Origin: Mangrovimicrobium sp033283325
GTDB taxonomy: Bacteria; Pseudomonadota; Gammaproteobacteria; Pseudomonadales; Halieaceae
Reading direction: 5' to 3'
Assembly: GCA_033283325.1 (NCBI GenBank)
Contig: JAWMQO010000008.1
Location: forward strand, 36,014-100,013
Length of the DNA: 64,000 nt
The notes beneath the pieces were generated by a model. That model saw nothing but the letters and a program-made list of their open reading frames with translations. It had not been told where the DNA came from and made no database searches. Positions 1 to 9,499 of this stretch are shown piece after piece (position 1 is the first letter of the stretch; each line of letters opens with the position of its first letter). The position numbers and the translations under genes are program-made.

Positions 1-106
1 AAAGGACTTCAGGCTGACCATCAGGATCATTCCGGGCACCTGTAAAACCCAGTGACAGTTAATAAAGCCTGGTGCCGGACCTAATTTTCGAGACTGTATC
101 GAGCAG

Positions 107-2338
107 ATGACACAAGACTCCCAGGCGGCTTTGTTCGCTGCTAGCGAAGAAATGAGCCGCTCCGCATTCAATGCATTGATGCTTTGGCGGCCCGGCTACA
201 GGGCGCTTGCAGACATCGAAGCCAATTTCGACCGGATATTCCATCTCGAAGAGGAAGAAGTTACTGATATAGATGAGGTTTTCCACTTCATCGAGCAGAA
301 TTCGATCAGCTATGTTTTCATTCAGAACCCCTATCAGAATGAAACAAGGCTTGGTATTTATCGCGCCCTTCGTGCTGCAGGTTTTCCGGTGATTGTGTCA
401 GACCGTGGTGCACTCGATGACTCATGGTTTTTCGATCCAGGTGGATTCAACGCGGAGAGCCCCTCCTACCGGAAAGAGAACTGGGACTACCCCCTGCCCG
501 CGCATGAGCAGGAAAAAGTTGTCTCTTACATACAGCATGCGCTGGAGTCTACCGACGCACTCGAGGCCCAGGGCCAGCGCTTGAGTGAAGCGCAGGTCAG
601 GAAGCGTCTCGGCATCGGCAGCGCGGAGCGGGTGATTTTCGTACCACTGCAACGCCCTGAAGATACTGTGATCCAGTACATGTCTGGCTCTCTGGGCGGT
701 ATGCCGGGCTTTGTCACTTTCGTTAACGAATTGGCCAGATTGCTTCCCTCCGATTGGCGCATTGTTGCCAAGAAGCATCCACTGGAAAAAATTCACCCCG
801 GGTTGGCTGGCGTGGTCTGGGCGCCGGATGACATGCACTTCAAGGACCTGCTGGACCTTTGCTCTGCAGTTCTCCTGATCAATTCCGGGGTGGGTGTCCA
901 CGCGATGATGCACGGCAAGCGTGTGTTTTACTGTGGCGAGGTATTTTACGGACATGAAGCCGTCAATACGGCAGTCCAATCACCGCAGGCTGTGATCGCG
1001 AACCTGAATTCCGAAAACCTCAGTGTCGACGAGGAAACGACGCAGCGCTTTATAGGATTCCTGCTCAACAGATTCTATTCTTTCGGGGAATTTACTACCG
1101 AGTTGGTCGATCTGGGTGAGCAAGGGCGAATAACCGCGACGCAAAATGTGCGGTTTCGGCAGTTGCGTGGCGTTCCGTCGAAATCAAACAGCAGGACCCT
1201 CATTGTTACCCACATCAAGTTCTGGATCCTGGAGACGGGAAGCCAGGCGAGAATCCTGCAACTGGTTCAGTATCTCCACGAGCACTTGAGCCTGCGTGTA
1301 CTGTTCCTCGGAGTAGTGGATGAGGCAGACAAGCAAGTGCTGCGTTCCCTGGGTCTGGAGCGGATCGTCGACGATTTCAGCGAAATCACGCTGCCAAAGG
1401 CAGCAGAAAAGGCTTACGAACCGGAGCCGGACTATCCCGAATGGTTGAAGAAGTACCATAAAGTCGGGAACATTCGGCGCTTTCATGCGTATCTTGGCAG
1501 CCGGGAATTCGACACGCTGATTTTCGAGTACATCAGGCTGGATTATCTACTCACAGGGCTGGATAGAGACAAGTATCGCCTGATTCTGGATACCCACGAT
1601 CTCATGTGCCTGAGAACACAGTCGTATCACCAATACGGCGCGCGACCCAGTATCGAAGTGCCTTCGATGGAAGAGGAAATTCGCATCCTGGACAAGTACG
1701 ACAAGGTCGTCCTTATCCAGGAAGAAGAGTTGAAGTTCGCATGCGAACACCTCGATAGCCGCAAACTGATCCTGGCACCCCATGGCGTCGAATTGAAGGC
1801 GACGCCTGTTTTTACCTCGGAGCGAACTGATATCCTGTTCGTGGCGGGTAAGGCAAACCAGGAACATATCCTTTGGTTCCTGGAGGAGGTATGGCCCTAC
1901 TTCGCAGGTGACGATCGCTTCAAGCTGAATATTTGCGGTGGTGTCTGTGACGTCCTGCCGCCGATCCCCTTCAAAAATGTCTCGATCGTGGGAAAAGTGG
2001 GGTCCATGGACGAGGTGTACTACGGTGCGGATATCGCGATAAATCCAGTTCGTTTTGGTAGTGGGCTCAAAATCAAGAATGTCGAAGCCCTGTCTTATGG
2101 AGTTCCCCTGATTACCAGCCCCATTGGCGCACAGGGTATGGAGGACGGCGCAGGATGCGCCTTTCTGGTGGCGAGTGACGTTGAAGAGTGGAGGAAGCAC
2201 CTCCTCGCTCTTGGTATCAGTCCCGAGTTACGCATCGCCCTGGCGAACAACGGTCTGAGCTATGTTGAAAAATCGTTCAATTTAAATAAATGCTATGGGG
2301 AGCTTGTTGAATTGCTCCGCTCGGGAAAGTCGGAATGA
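107..2338 (+). CDS. Two-domain glycosyltransferase (capsule-type N-terminal half plus GT-B C-terminal half)
   Basis: A 743-residue protein that looks like two transferases in one chain. Residues about 65-340 resemble the capsule polysaccharide synthesis/KpsC-like family: a segment around QNPYQNETRLGIYRALRAAG (73-92), a KKHP motif (222-225) and an INSGVGVHAMMHGK stretch (258-271) typical of its nucleotide-sugar domain. Residues about 365-740 form a GT-B glycosyltransferase group 1 domain, with the donor-site motif FGSGLKIKNVEALSYG (650-665). It probably adds sugars to a surface polysaccharide in the cytoplasm. The next gene overlaps its stop by ATGA. The start is the first ATG; no strong ribosome site precedes it. 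The preceding 106 bases hold no feature I can support. Confidence 0.8.
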   Translation: MTQDSQAALFAASEEMSRSAFNALMLWRPGYRALADIEANFDRIFHLEEEEVTDIDEVFHFIEQNSISYVFIQNPYQNETRLGIYRALRAAGFPVIVSDRGALDDSWFFDPGGFNAESPSYRKENWDYPLPAHEQEKVVSYIQHALESTDALEAQGQRLSEAQVRKRLGIGSAERVIFVPLQRPEDTVIQYMSGSLGGMPGFVTFVNELARLLPSDWRIVAKKHPLEKIHPGLAGVVWAPDDMHFKDLLDLCSAVLLINSGVGVHAMMHGKRVFYCGEVFYGHEAVNTAVQSPQAVIANLNSENLSVDEETTQRFIGFLLNRFYSFGEFTTELVDLGEQGRITATQNVRFRQLRGVPSKSNSRTLIVTHIKFWILETGSQARILQLVQYLHEHLSLRVLFLGVVDEADKQVLRSLGLERIVDDFSEITLPKAAEKAYEPEPDYPEWLKKYHKVGNIRRFHAYLGSREFDTLIFEYIRLDYLLTGLDRDKYRLILDTHDLMCLRTQSYHQYGARPSIEVPSMEEEIRILDKYDKVVLIQEEELKFACEHLDSRKLILAPHGVELKATPVFTSERTDILFVAGKANQEHILWFLEEVWPYFAGDDRFKLNICGGVCDVLPPIPFKNVSIVGKVGSMDEVYYGADIAINPVRFGSGLKIKNVEALSYGVPLITSPIGAQGMEDGAGCAFLVASDVEEWRKHLLALGISPELRIALANNGLSYVEKSFNLNKCYGELVELLRSGKSE

Positions 2339-3375
2339 AAAACTCGCCGCGGCTCATCAGTGAGCAACATTTCTCAGTCGAAGGCTCCTTCGATCTTGCG
2401 TTGGCCGGGCTGCGTCTCGGATTCAGCAACGTGCTCGACGTTGGTTTTGGAAACGGCGGCGCCTCCATGCTATTTGCGGAGCACGGTATTGACGTCACGG
2501 CAATCGGGATAAACCTCGATTCCTATCAGTTTCCGCGCGCCTACATGGAGTCGCTGGGTGTGGAGATTCAGGAAGTCGATTTTGAAGCCTTCAAAACTGG
2601 AGAGCAGTTTGAGGCAATCTGGGCATCACACGTGCTGGAGCATACGATGAATCCCGGAGCCTTCCTGTCCAGGACGAGGGAACTGCTGGCGGACAATGGC
2701 TGGCTAATGATCTGTGTTCCGCCACACAACCCTAGCTTGAGTGGTGGCCATCTTGTTATGGGCTGGTCTGTAGGGCAGCTGCTCTATTTTCTGCTGTTGG
2801 CTGGCTTCAATGTAAAGCAGGGACATTTTGTCCGCCACGGCTACAATGTCTGCGCCTTTGTGCAAAAGAGCGATGAGCTTCTACCCGAACTGCGCTCGGA
2901 CGCGGGGGATCTCGAGTCGCTGAAGGACTACTTCCCGAGTGAAATTGGAGAAGGGGTTAACGCGAATATACAGTCCATCAACTGGTTCAATGACTTCAGG
3001 TCCGTGGAGCTGATGCAATCCAAAATTCAGCGGCAGGCTCGGGTGATTGAAGGGCTGCACGGAATTATCTGCCGTAATTCCCTGGTCATGGATGATGGGC
3101 TGTCCCATAAGAAAATGGCCACAATGGATATGCCGATCAACAATGACGCGGACGATGCGATCAAGCGATACCTGTCGGATCTGGAAGAAGCCGTTGTGGC
3201 CAGGAAACGCGATCAAGCCTTCAACAGCTTCGCGGATTCAAAACCCTCGATGACCTACCGTATCCACAGAAAACTGACGCAGCTACTCAAGCCCATGAAG
3301 GACATCCCGGTTGTCGGCGATGCGATGCAAAAGGCCAATGAGCAGATTAAGGCCGTGAGCAGTCGGGGTAAGTGA
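2335..3375 (+). CDS. Class I SAM-dependent methyltransferase
   Basis: A 346-residue protein with a Rossmann methyltransferase core near the N-terminus: motif I VLDVGFGNGG (33-42) binds S-adenosylmethionine, and SHVLEH (98-103) is the usual post-motif seen in glycan and small-molecule methyltransferases. The C-terminal 150 residues are not recognised and may bind the acceptor. Its ATGA overlap with the preceding glycosyltransferase indicates translational coupling, so methylation of the same glycan or its precursor is the likely role. The exact acceptor cannot be read from the sequence. Confidence 0.8.
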   Translation: MKNSPRLISEQHFSVEGSFDLALAGLRLGFSNVLDVGFGNGGASMLFAEHGIDVTAIGINLDSYQFPRAYMESLGVEIQEVDFEAFKTGEQFEAIWASHVLEHTMNPGAFLSRTRELLADNGWLMICVPPHNPSLSGGHLVMGWSVGQLLYFLLLAGFNVKQGHFVRHGYNVCAFVQKSDELLPELRSDAGDLESLKDYFPSEIGEGVNANIQSINWFNDFRSVELMQSKIQRQARVIEGLHGIICRNSLVMDDGLSHKKMATMDMPINNDADDAIKRYLSDLEEAVVARKRDQAFNSFADSKPSMTYRIHRKLTQLLKPMKDIPVVGDAMQKANEQIKAVSSRGK

Positions 3376-3430
3376 AGTATGAATCCAGGCCGGGGTATGG
3401 CCTTCCATGGCGTACTGTAAGGAGCGAAAA

Positions 3431-4291
3431 GTGAAAGGCTTTTCCAAATCGGACGAAGCGTGCAGAACATTCCTGGAAAAACGGCTCGGCCACTACCACA
3501 TCATTAAACTCAACGACAGTGTTTCCACCCCGGGCCGCGTAAATCGCAATGCGGAGTTTCCCTATCTTGGCTTGAAGGAAGCTGATTTTTCCGGAAAAAG
3601 CGTACTGGATATCGGAGCTCTCGATGGAGTCCTGACCTTCAATGCAGAAAGACTGGGAGCGGAGCGCTGTCTGGCCATAGATGTGGAGGACCCGGCCAAA
3701 CAGGATTGGGGTTTCAGTGGCCCGCCAGACAGGTTTGCTGCGCTGGGGGAAGTGAAGAACAAGGTGTTCGGCGAGCTTCGTGAGTTTTTTGAGAGTACGG
3801 CAGAGAGAAAGCAGGTCACGGTCTATGATCTTGACCCGGATGTGGATGGTCGTTTTGACATTGTTTTCTTTTATGGGGTTTTGTACCACCTGCGCCACCC
3901 TCTGCTCGCCTTCGATCGTCTGCGGTCAGTATGCAAGGGTGTTATCTGCGTCGAGACCCACGTATGCAATTTTGATCCGACCCTTCCAGCGGCCTTGTTT
4001 TATGGTGACGATGTATTGCAGGGTGCAGAGAGCAACTGGACCGGGCCTACAGAAGCCTGTGTCGCGTCCTGGATGCGCGATGCAGGCTTCAGGACAATCT
4101 TTGCAGAGCGGAAACCAAGAGTGGCATCGCGGCAGCGATTTGTTGGCTTTGTTGATGAAGCAACATTCGATGTGAATGAAAATAAATTTCGCCTGTTGGA
4201 TGAAGATTATTTTCTTTCCGTCAGAAAACGCGCTGAAAAAAGTATTGCCAGGGGCAAGCGTTGGGGGAAGGGGCGCTTTTGGAAGTCATGA
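3431..4291 (+). CDS. CmoB-like (DUF1698-type) SAM-dependent methyltransferase
   Basis: A methyltransferase of about 286 residues. Motif I is VLDIGALDGVLTF (58-70), and the FFYGVLYHLRHPL segment is characteristic of the CmoB/DUF1698 group and its relatives in polysaccharide clusters. I place the start at GTG 3431 because AAGGAG lies just upstream; a further in-frame ATG at 3407 has no such site. It lies 55 bases after another methyltransferase and before sulfotransferase-like genes, so a glycan substrate is more likely than tRNA. Confidence 0.75.
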   Translation: MKGFSKSDEACRTFLEKRLGHYHIIKLNDSVSTPGRVNRNAEFPYLGLKEADFSGKSVLDIGALDGVLTFNAERLGAERCLAIDVEDPAKQDWGFSGPPDRFAALGEVKNKVFGELREFFESTAERKQVTVYDLDPDVDGRFDIVFFYGVLYHLRHPLLAFDRLRSVCKGVICVETHVCNFDPTLPAALFYGDDVLQGAESNWTGPTEACVASWMRDAGFRTIFAERKPRVASRQRFVGFVDEATFDVNENKFRLLDEDYFLSVRKRAEKSIARGKRWGKGRFWKS

Positions 4292-4395
4292 AGTCACTGT
4301 TTTCGGAGAATGAATTTGTCTCGTTACATGAGTTTTCCATCTTGAGCTCTATAGGCCGTCTCCGGCCGGCGATATATGAGCAGGGTGGTTGATTT

Positions 4396-5418
4396 GTGAG
4401 GCAGCTTTACCTGCATGTGGGTAACTTCAAAACCGGAACCACGGCAATTCAGGATGCCGCCTGGGAAAACAGATCGACCTTGCGTGCACATGGTGTTATT
4501 TACCCGGGGGCCGCGAGTCCGGGATTCCTGAAAAGAAATCACGGTGGATTGGCGCTGTCCCTCTTGCAACGCTATGGCGCCTTTACTCCCCCCTGGTACC
4601 GTAAACACACATCATTCGAATCCTACGCTCGGGATTTCAATGCAGAAGTGGCAGGTGAGCGTGATAGTGTCGTTTTTCTTTCATCGGAGGAATTTTACCG
4701 CCTTTGCTCACTGGACCCGGATAGCAGGGAGGCGGTATCAGGGGACCTCAGGCGTCTTTTTTCGGACTATGAAGTAGCCGTGATTCTTTGTGTGCGTGCC
4801 CCGTTCCCATTTCTCAAATCCTGGTATAACCAGGTTTGCAAGGCGCCGGGTCCGACGAAAAGATTCGCCGATTTTTTCCTCGGCCTCCGTTGGGAGTTTA
4901 TCCTCCCGCAGCGTGCAACCAACTTCTGGAGATCCGTGTTTGGGGACGATTCGCTGAAGTTATTGGTTTACAGGGAGGGCAGTAGCGACAACGCAGCGAA
5001 AGTCTTCGGGCTGCTGTGCCCTGATTTATTGCGCCAGATGTCTGGCCAGATTGCTGTACGTAATGCTTCCCTGTCCCGGAGTAAGGTCGAGAAGCACCGC
5101 TTATGCGAAATCTATGCACTTTCTTCAGAGGGCGATCGCACGAAGTACCTGCAAAGTTCAGTCGCACAGAGTGAGGAAAAGATGCAGGCGCTTGAGCGAA
5201 AGGTTGCGAGAACCAACGAAAAGTTTCTCGAATACCTGGCGGCAGAAAATCTGCAGATGGAGGGAACGGTATTCACGGTGGAAGACGTGTTACAGGTCGA
5301 TCGGGATTTCCACCGTCTCTCGTTTGAGGATTGCGGGCACTTCGATCTATGGAGCGCGCGAGTGCGGAGACAACTGCGGGACTACGCCAACAACTGGAAC
5401 TCCCGATGTAACGCCTGA
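4396..5418 (+). CDS. Sulfotransferase-like protein (KTGTT type)
   Basis: A 340-residue protein starting at a GTG. The N-terminus LHVGNFKTGTTAIQ is the 5'-phosphosulfate-binding loop of bacterial PAPS-dependent sulfotransferases. A second conserved block, ILCVRAPFPFLKSWYNQ (about residues 132-148), matches the 3'-phosphate-binding strand and helix. It would transfer sulfate from PAPS to a sugar hydroxyl in the cytoplasm. It is the first of four sulfotransferase-like genes in this cluster. The C-terminal 100 residues are variable and predicted helical. Substrate unknown. Confidence 0.75.
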   Translation: MRQLYLHVGNFKTGTTAIQDAAWENRSTLRAHGVIYPGAASPGFLKRNHGGLALSLLQRYGAFTPPWYRKHTSFESYARDFNAEVAGERDSVVFLSSEEFYRLCSLDPDSREAVSGDLRRLFSDYEVAVILCVRAPFPFLKSWYNQVCKAPGPTKRFADFFLGLRWEFILPQRATNFWRSVFGDDSLKLLVYREGSSDNAAKVFGLLCPDLLRQMSGQIAVRNASLSRSKVEKHRLCEIYALSSEGDRTKYLQSSVAQSEEKMQALERKVARTNEKFLEYLAAENLQMEGTVFTVEDVLQVDRDFHRLSFEDCGHFDLWSARVRRQLRDYANNWNSRCNA

Positions 5419-5539
5419 TAGAACCCTGCGGGGCCCGGTGATTTGAAGGGCCGGTAAGTTTAGTTACAGGGCGCATGCTCGGTGTTCCGCGTTGGCATAT
5501 AAGCCCGCATTTCAAGTAGTTTGTGTTGTAGGAGTCGAA

Positions 5540-6340
5540 ATGAGCAGTCACAGAATTTTTCATATGGCCAGTTTCTCCCGGTCCGGGGAAACATTGATGC
5601 TGCGTTGCCTGGCTGCCCATCCCCAGATAGAAGTTGTTCACCAGATCAGGGAGCCGGATCACCCGAAGGACATGGACTTGTTTCGGTATTTGCGCGCCTA
5701 CAAGGCGCTGGAGATCGATGTGAAGGACGCTTATGTACGACATCGTAATCTTGGCCCAGGCTCGGTTCTCCTGCTGAAAAACGCGGTGTGGACCCACCCG
5801 TATCCCCGTCAGGGTTTTACCCTGATTCGCAACCCCTTTTCAATTGCGGTCAGCGGATACCGGCATGTCGATAAGGATAGCGAGGGAATCAGGAAAAACA
5901 TTAATCAGCATATACGCTGGTGCAAGGACATTGATCGCCAGATGCTCGAGAGCATCAAAAGTGCCGATATTCTCGACGGCATGATGCTCCTGTACCAAAG
6001 GAAGATGTTCCAGGATCACCTGGATGGTCTTCCCTTCGTCAGGTATGAAGAATTTGTTGAAAATCCGGAGCCGTATCTACGGAAAATAGTCCATCACCTG
6101 GGGCTGGACTGGTCTGACGAAGTGCTGAGATCCCATGAACACTATGGTGAAGGCGAATTGGGTCACGGAAAAATAAAGCTCTGGCGTCCGATACATCGCG
6201 AATCAACTGCCAAATACAAGCAGTTGTCGAAAGAACAGGCCAGCAGGATTCATGCGTTGACGAAACAATCCCTTGATGCCTACGGTTATATCTGGACTGG
6301 CGACGAGATCCACATGACTGAAGTCCCCGGAATGTTGTAA
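5540..6340 (+). CDS. Sulfotransferase-like protein, RSGET variant
   Basis: A 266-residue protein beginning MSSHRIFHMAS. ATG 5540 is chosen because GGAG lies 8 bases upstream; an in-frame extension to 5492 lacks a site. FHMASFSRSGETLMLRCLA is in the position of the sulfotransferase phosphate loop, but Gly-Glu-Thr replaces the usual Gly-Thr/Ser-Thr. TLIRNPFSIAVSGYRH corresponds to the 3'-phosphate motif (R-x6-S). It is clearly related to the opposite-strand neighbour at 6405-7313. The likely role is sulfation of the cluster's glycan, but the altered loop leaves the donor uncertain. Confidence 0.65.
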   Translation: MSSHRIFHMASFSRSGETLMLRCLAAHPQIEVVHQIREPDHPKDMDLFRYLRAYKALEIDVKDAYVRHRNLGPGSVLLLKNAVWTHPYPRQGFTLIRNPFSIAVSGYRHVDKDSEGIRKNINQHIRWCKDIDRQMLESIKSADILDGMMLLYQRKMFQDHLDGLPFVRYEEFVENPEPYLRKIVHHLGLDWSDEVLRSHEHYGEGELGHGKIKLWRPIHRESTAKYKQLSKEQASRIHALTKQSLDAYGYIWTGDEIHMTEVPGML

Positions 6341-6404
6341 GGGGCGGTGTTAGGGCGCGATCAAGGTATCTGCTTTGCGCTCGCCTGAAAGCCAGGTATT
6401 ACTC

Positions 6405-7313
6405 TCAGTATCTGCTGGCATATCTGTCGAGGCCGACTTCCGTCACAAGCTCAAGCAGCCGCCTGGCTTGCGTGTCGTCGGGTGAAAGCAATTGCCTTGT
6501 GTTTTGTGGCTCGAGTTTTCTGGAGAGATTCGCACCACCGTGACCAGGCAGGTTATCGGGAAAAAACTGATGCGAGTGAAAAACCTTGGTACATGGCTCG
6601 AGCTCGAGCGCGAGCTGTATCTCCGTCAAGGTCTGTTGTGGATTGGCAATAAGGTCCTCGTAATAAAATATGCTCGAGTACGAGGAAGTTAATTGACGTG
6701 CCCTGGTTCGGTAAAAAATCAGGTACTGCTCAAATGGATCATTGGCGCTCTTGATCGCATCGATCAATTCAGCCGGGAAATTCATCATTTCGGTCCAGGC
6801 AATCAATCTTGGCAGGCGGTAGCGTAGCCAGAGCTGATTATTCTCGAAGTCGTTTGTGCCGCCATCGTAAGTATACAAGGACTGGAAGGCATCCCAGGGG
6901 TCGCGAAGCAGTGCGATACCCGGGCACGCGTCTGAAAAAAATACTCCCTGCTTCAGTAAAAGAACGCTCGCTCCGAGTTTGATATGCCTGAAAAAGCCCA
7001 GTTCGTGCAGCTTCTCCAGTGAGATGGTCTTTTGGCCATAAGTGCTCAGATATTGGAATAGCTGCTGACTCTCTGAGTTGTGCTCTGTCTCACCGGGCCC
7101 CGTCAGGTCGTGTACGACATGGGCTTCAGGGTGCACCGACAGACTGCGTAGCAGTATGGTTTCTCCGGCCCTCGCGAGCGAGGCTATATGAAATATTTTC
7201 AGGTCCAACGCAGGTTTGCCATCGATCAGTTTTTCAGCCTGGGTAACCCACGGCGCCGGCGGGTGCCGGCTGATTGGGTGCAAATAGCACGGTATCCTAA
7301 CGTCCCGGCCCAC
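6405..7313 (-). CDS. Sulfotransferase-like protein, RAGET variant, paralogue of neighbour
   Basis: A frame of 302 residues starting at GTG 7313. The conserved part begins near residue 38 (LKIFHIASLARAGETILL), so a later start, such as a TTG just before this block, is possible. It shares the odd Gly-Glu-Thr loop, the VVHDLTGPGE region and the LLLK and LLRDPWDAFQSLY blocks with the 5540-6340 protein, and converges with it across a 64-base gap. It is probably an inverted duplicate. Function is inferred as a PAPS-dependent transferase; the acceptor is unknown. Confidence 0.65.
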   Translation of the reverse strand: MGRDVRIPCYLHPISRHPPAPWVTQAEKLIDGKPALDLKIFHIASLARAGETILLRSLSVHPEAHVVHDLTGPGETEHNSESQQLFQYLSTYGQKTISLEKLHELGFFRHIKLGASVLLLKQGVFFSDACPGIALLRDPWDAFQSLYTYDGGTNDFENNQLWLRYRLPRLIAWTEMMNFPAELIDAIKSANDPFEQYLIFYRTRARQLTSSYSSIFYYEDLIANPQQTLTEIQLALELEPCTKVFHSHQFFPDNLPGHGGANLSRKLEPQNTRQLLSPDDTQARRLLELVTEVGLDRYASRY

Positions 7314-7511
7314 CCCTTGTCTCGGGTATTTTAAAGCTCGCGTCGATTTGAGCCCCAGTTAATCGCCTCGCAGGCAACTCTGTAATGGCGAGTTTCAAAC
7401 CGGCGCTGGTATACTACAAGCCGTTATAAAATGACTCTTTTGCGGCGCAGGGAAGCACCGCGTGGGAACGGCGCCGCGATCGGGGTGGTGCGATTCAGAG
7501 GCGGTTCACAG

Positions 7512-8687
7512 GTGCAAAACGAAAGTCAGGGCACGGATACCAGTGCATTTGAGGGTGATTGGAAGCCAGCCACCCTGGCGGAACTGGCAGCGCTACCGGG
7601 GGTCGAGTCAAGGCACATCGACATCGATGATTACCTGGAGTGGAGGACGGCTACTGCCGACGTCCGGCGCCCGGTCGTTGCGCTGCGCGTCAGTGGGGGG
7701 ATGGTCGACTACAACGGGCATCTCTACCTTCCCGGTGCCAGGACTTTCTGCGGCGACGAGCAAAATATCCGCTTCATCAACAGGACCGGTGCGCTGCGCG
7801 CTCGCGACGACGAGGGGTATAGCTGGGAACCTTCGACCCGTGTTGCTGAAAAGCCAGGCCATGCTTTTGTGCTCGGAGGAATGTCGAACCACTGGCATTT
7901 CCTCGTAAACTTCCTGCCTCGCCTGACCTTGGCCCGCGAGGTGTGTCCGCAGTGGCTCGACGAATGCGACTCGATTCTGGTCCATGGCGACGCTACTACA
8001 TACCAGCAGACATTGCTTGAGCGCCTGGGTTTTTCAGATTCTTTGGAACACTTGCCAGCCGGGCGCGGTGAACTGCACCAGTACGAGTCGCTTACCTTCA
8101 TTTCGCTACAGAGGAACCTTTGGTACAGCCGACGAGTACTTTCAGGCCTGAGAGAGCTTCTGTGGACTTTGACTGCCCCGGCAGAAGGCGCTGTCGTACG
8201 TAAAGTCTATCTCCGGAGGGAATTCCCCACACCAAGGCGATCAGTCCACAATGACAAGCAGGTTAGTGCGTTCCTTCGAAAAGAGGGCTTTGTCGAGGTG
8301 TTGCCCGAGCGCCTCGGTTTCGACGAGCAGGTTCGGCTGTTTCATGACGTCGATGTCCTGGTGGCGCCCCATGGTGCCGGGCTCGCGAATATGCTGGCCT
8401 GTCGCCCGGGTACGGAAGTTATCGTATTCGAGTATAAAAAGATATCGGAGATGATAGCGCTCGCGAACCAGCTCGATCTTTCGGCGATCAAGATTAATTG
8501 CATGCAGCATATCGATGAGGAATTCGAGAGCAACAACCCCGACTTCGAATCCCGCCTACGGGATCTCGTCGTCCCCATGGAAAAGTTCAAGAGCGCAGTA
8601 ATTGCGGCGCTTCGACGGAAAAAGATACGTCGCAAATTCTCCTGGACAGGTCTTTTCCGGTCGAGCCCGGCTCGGCTTCCGGATTAA
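7512..8687 (+). CDS. GT61-like glycosyltransferase (DUF563)
   Basis: About 391 residues. The C-terminal half carries the family 61 signature: VYLRREFPTPRRSVHN, then VLPERLGFDEQVRLFHDVDV and VLVAPHGAGLANMLACRPG, matching the DUF563/GT61 pattern. The N-terminal half contains GGMSNHWHFLVNFLPRL, also usual for the family (a conserved HW/NF block). I favour GTG 7512, preceded by CAGAGG at 9 bases; ATG 7431 would add 27 Arg-rich residues without a ribosome site. A TATACT box at 7410-7415 could be its -10. Probably adds a pentose or hexose to the glycan. Confidence 0.75.
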   Translation: MQNESQGTDTSAFEGDWKPATLAELAALPGVESRHIDIDDYLEWRTATADVRRPVVALRVSGGMVDYNGHLYLPGARTFCGDEQNIRFINRTGALRARDDEGYSWEPSTRVAEKPGHAFVLGGMSNHWHFLVNFLPRLTLAREVCPQWLDECDSILVHGDATTYQQTLLERLGFSDSLEHLPAGRGELHQYESLTFISLQRNLWYSRRVLSGLRELLWTLTAPAEGAVVRKVYLRREFPTPRRSVHNDKQVSAFLRKEGFVEVLPERLGFDEQVRLFHDVDVLVAPHGAGLANMLACRPGTEVIVFEYKKISEMIALANQLDLSAIKINCMQHIDEEFESNNPDFESRLRDLVVPMEKFKSAVIAALRRKKIRRKFSWTGLFRSSPARLPD

Positions 8688-8815
8688 GCGGCCTGGCTCA
8701 TTCGCTGGGAGTTATCACTGAAATATTATCGAGAGCACATATGCATCCACAGATGCCTGTGCGTTAGAGTGTCTGTCAGGAATTGAAATATCGGATTAAT
8801 TGAGGTGTGCTATCC

Positions 8816-9496
8816 ATGCTCGAGCGACTACGTAGCAGGCTGACAAGCTCTCCCCGCGAACTAAAGGTCATTGTGACCGGGCCTCCCCGATCCGGAACAA
8901 GCTTCCTGTGCGGGCTGGTACATCGTATGGGGTACAGGCTGGGGCCGGAGGAGTGGCTGCGACAGGCTGATGTAAATAACGTTCATGGCTATTTCGAGTG
9001 CTTGCCACTGTTGCGTATTTCGGAGGAGATACTCAGCAAATTCGGCGGTGATTTTCATCTCAATATCCCGGACCTGCCTGACAACTGGCCTGCGCTGGTG
9101 GGGCGCGAGAAAAAGCTGATACGTTCTCTGGTCAATAAGGGCCGTATCGATTTGTACAAGGGAAACCGGCTGCTTGTGCTGGCTGACCTGTACGATGAAT
9201 TGTATCCAAAGGCGCGCTGGATTTTCATGAATAGGAATATTGAAGAGACATTTGAGAGTCGCGGCGGAAAAGGAAGGAATTTAACGTTTGAGCAGTGGCA
9301 GTCGATAACGGATAAGCGCTTGCAATATTGGTATGCTTCTAAACCTTCCAGAAAGGCGCTCGAACTGGATTACAATGATTTTCGAGAAGACCCTGTCGAA
9401 GCCATGTCCAGTATTCAGTCATTCCTGAATATCGACCTGGATGAAACCAGCTTGAGGGAGTTGATGGGATTCTTCAAGCCGCGAGTCCGGCGCTAA
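8816..9496 (+). CDS. Small sulfotransferase (PPRSGTS loop)
   Basis: A 226-residue protein. VIVTGPPRSGTSFLCGLVHR (about 18-37) is a canonical phosphosulfate-binding loop, and WIFMNRNIEETFESRGGKG corresponds to the 3'-phosphate-binding block. The length suits a compact, single-domain sulfotransferase. ATG 8816 is preferred because GAGG lies 10 bases upstream; GTG 8807 is also in frame. The next gene starts 3 bases after the stop, so the two are co-transcribed. Confidence 0.75.
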   Translation: MLERLRSRLTSSPRELKVIVTGPPRSGTSFLCGLVHRMGYRLGPEEWLRQADVNNVHGYFECLPLLRISEEILSKFGGDFHLNIPDLPDNWPALVGREKKLIRSLVNKGRIDLYKGNRLLVLADLYDELYPKARWIFMNRNIEETFESRGGKGRNLTFEQWQSITDKRLQYWYASKPSRKALELDYNDFREDPVEAMSSIQSFLNIDLDETSLRELMGFFKPRVRR

Positions 9497-9499
9497 AAC

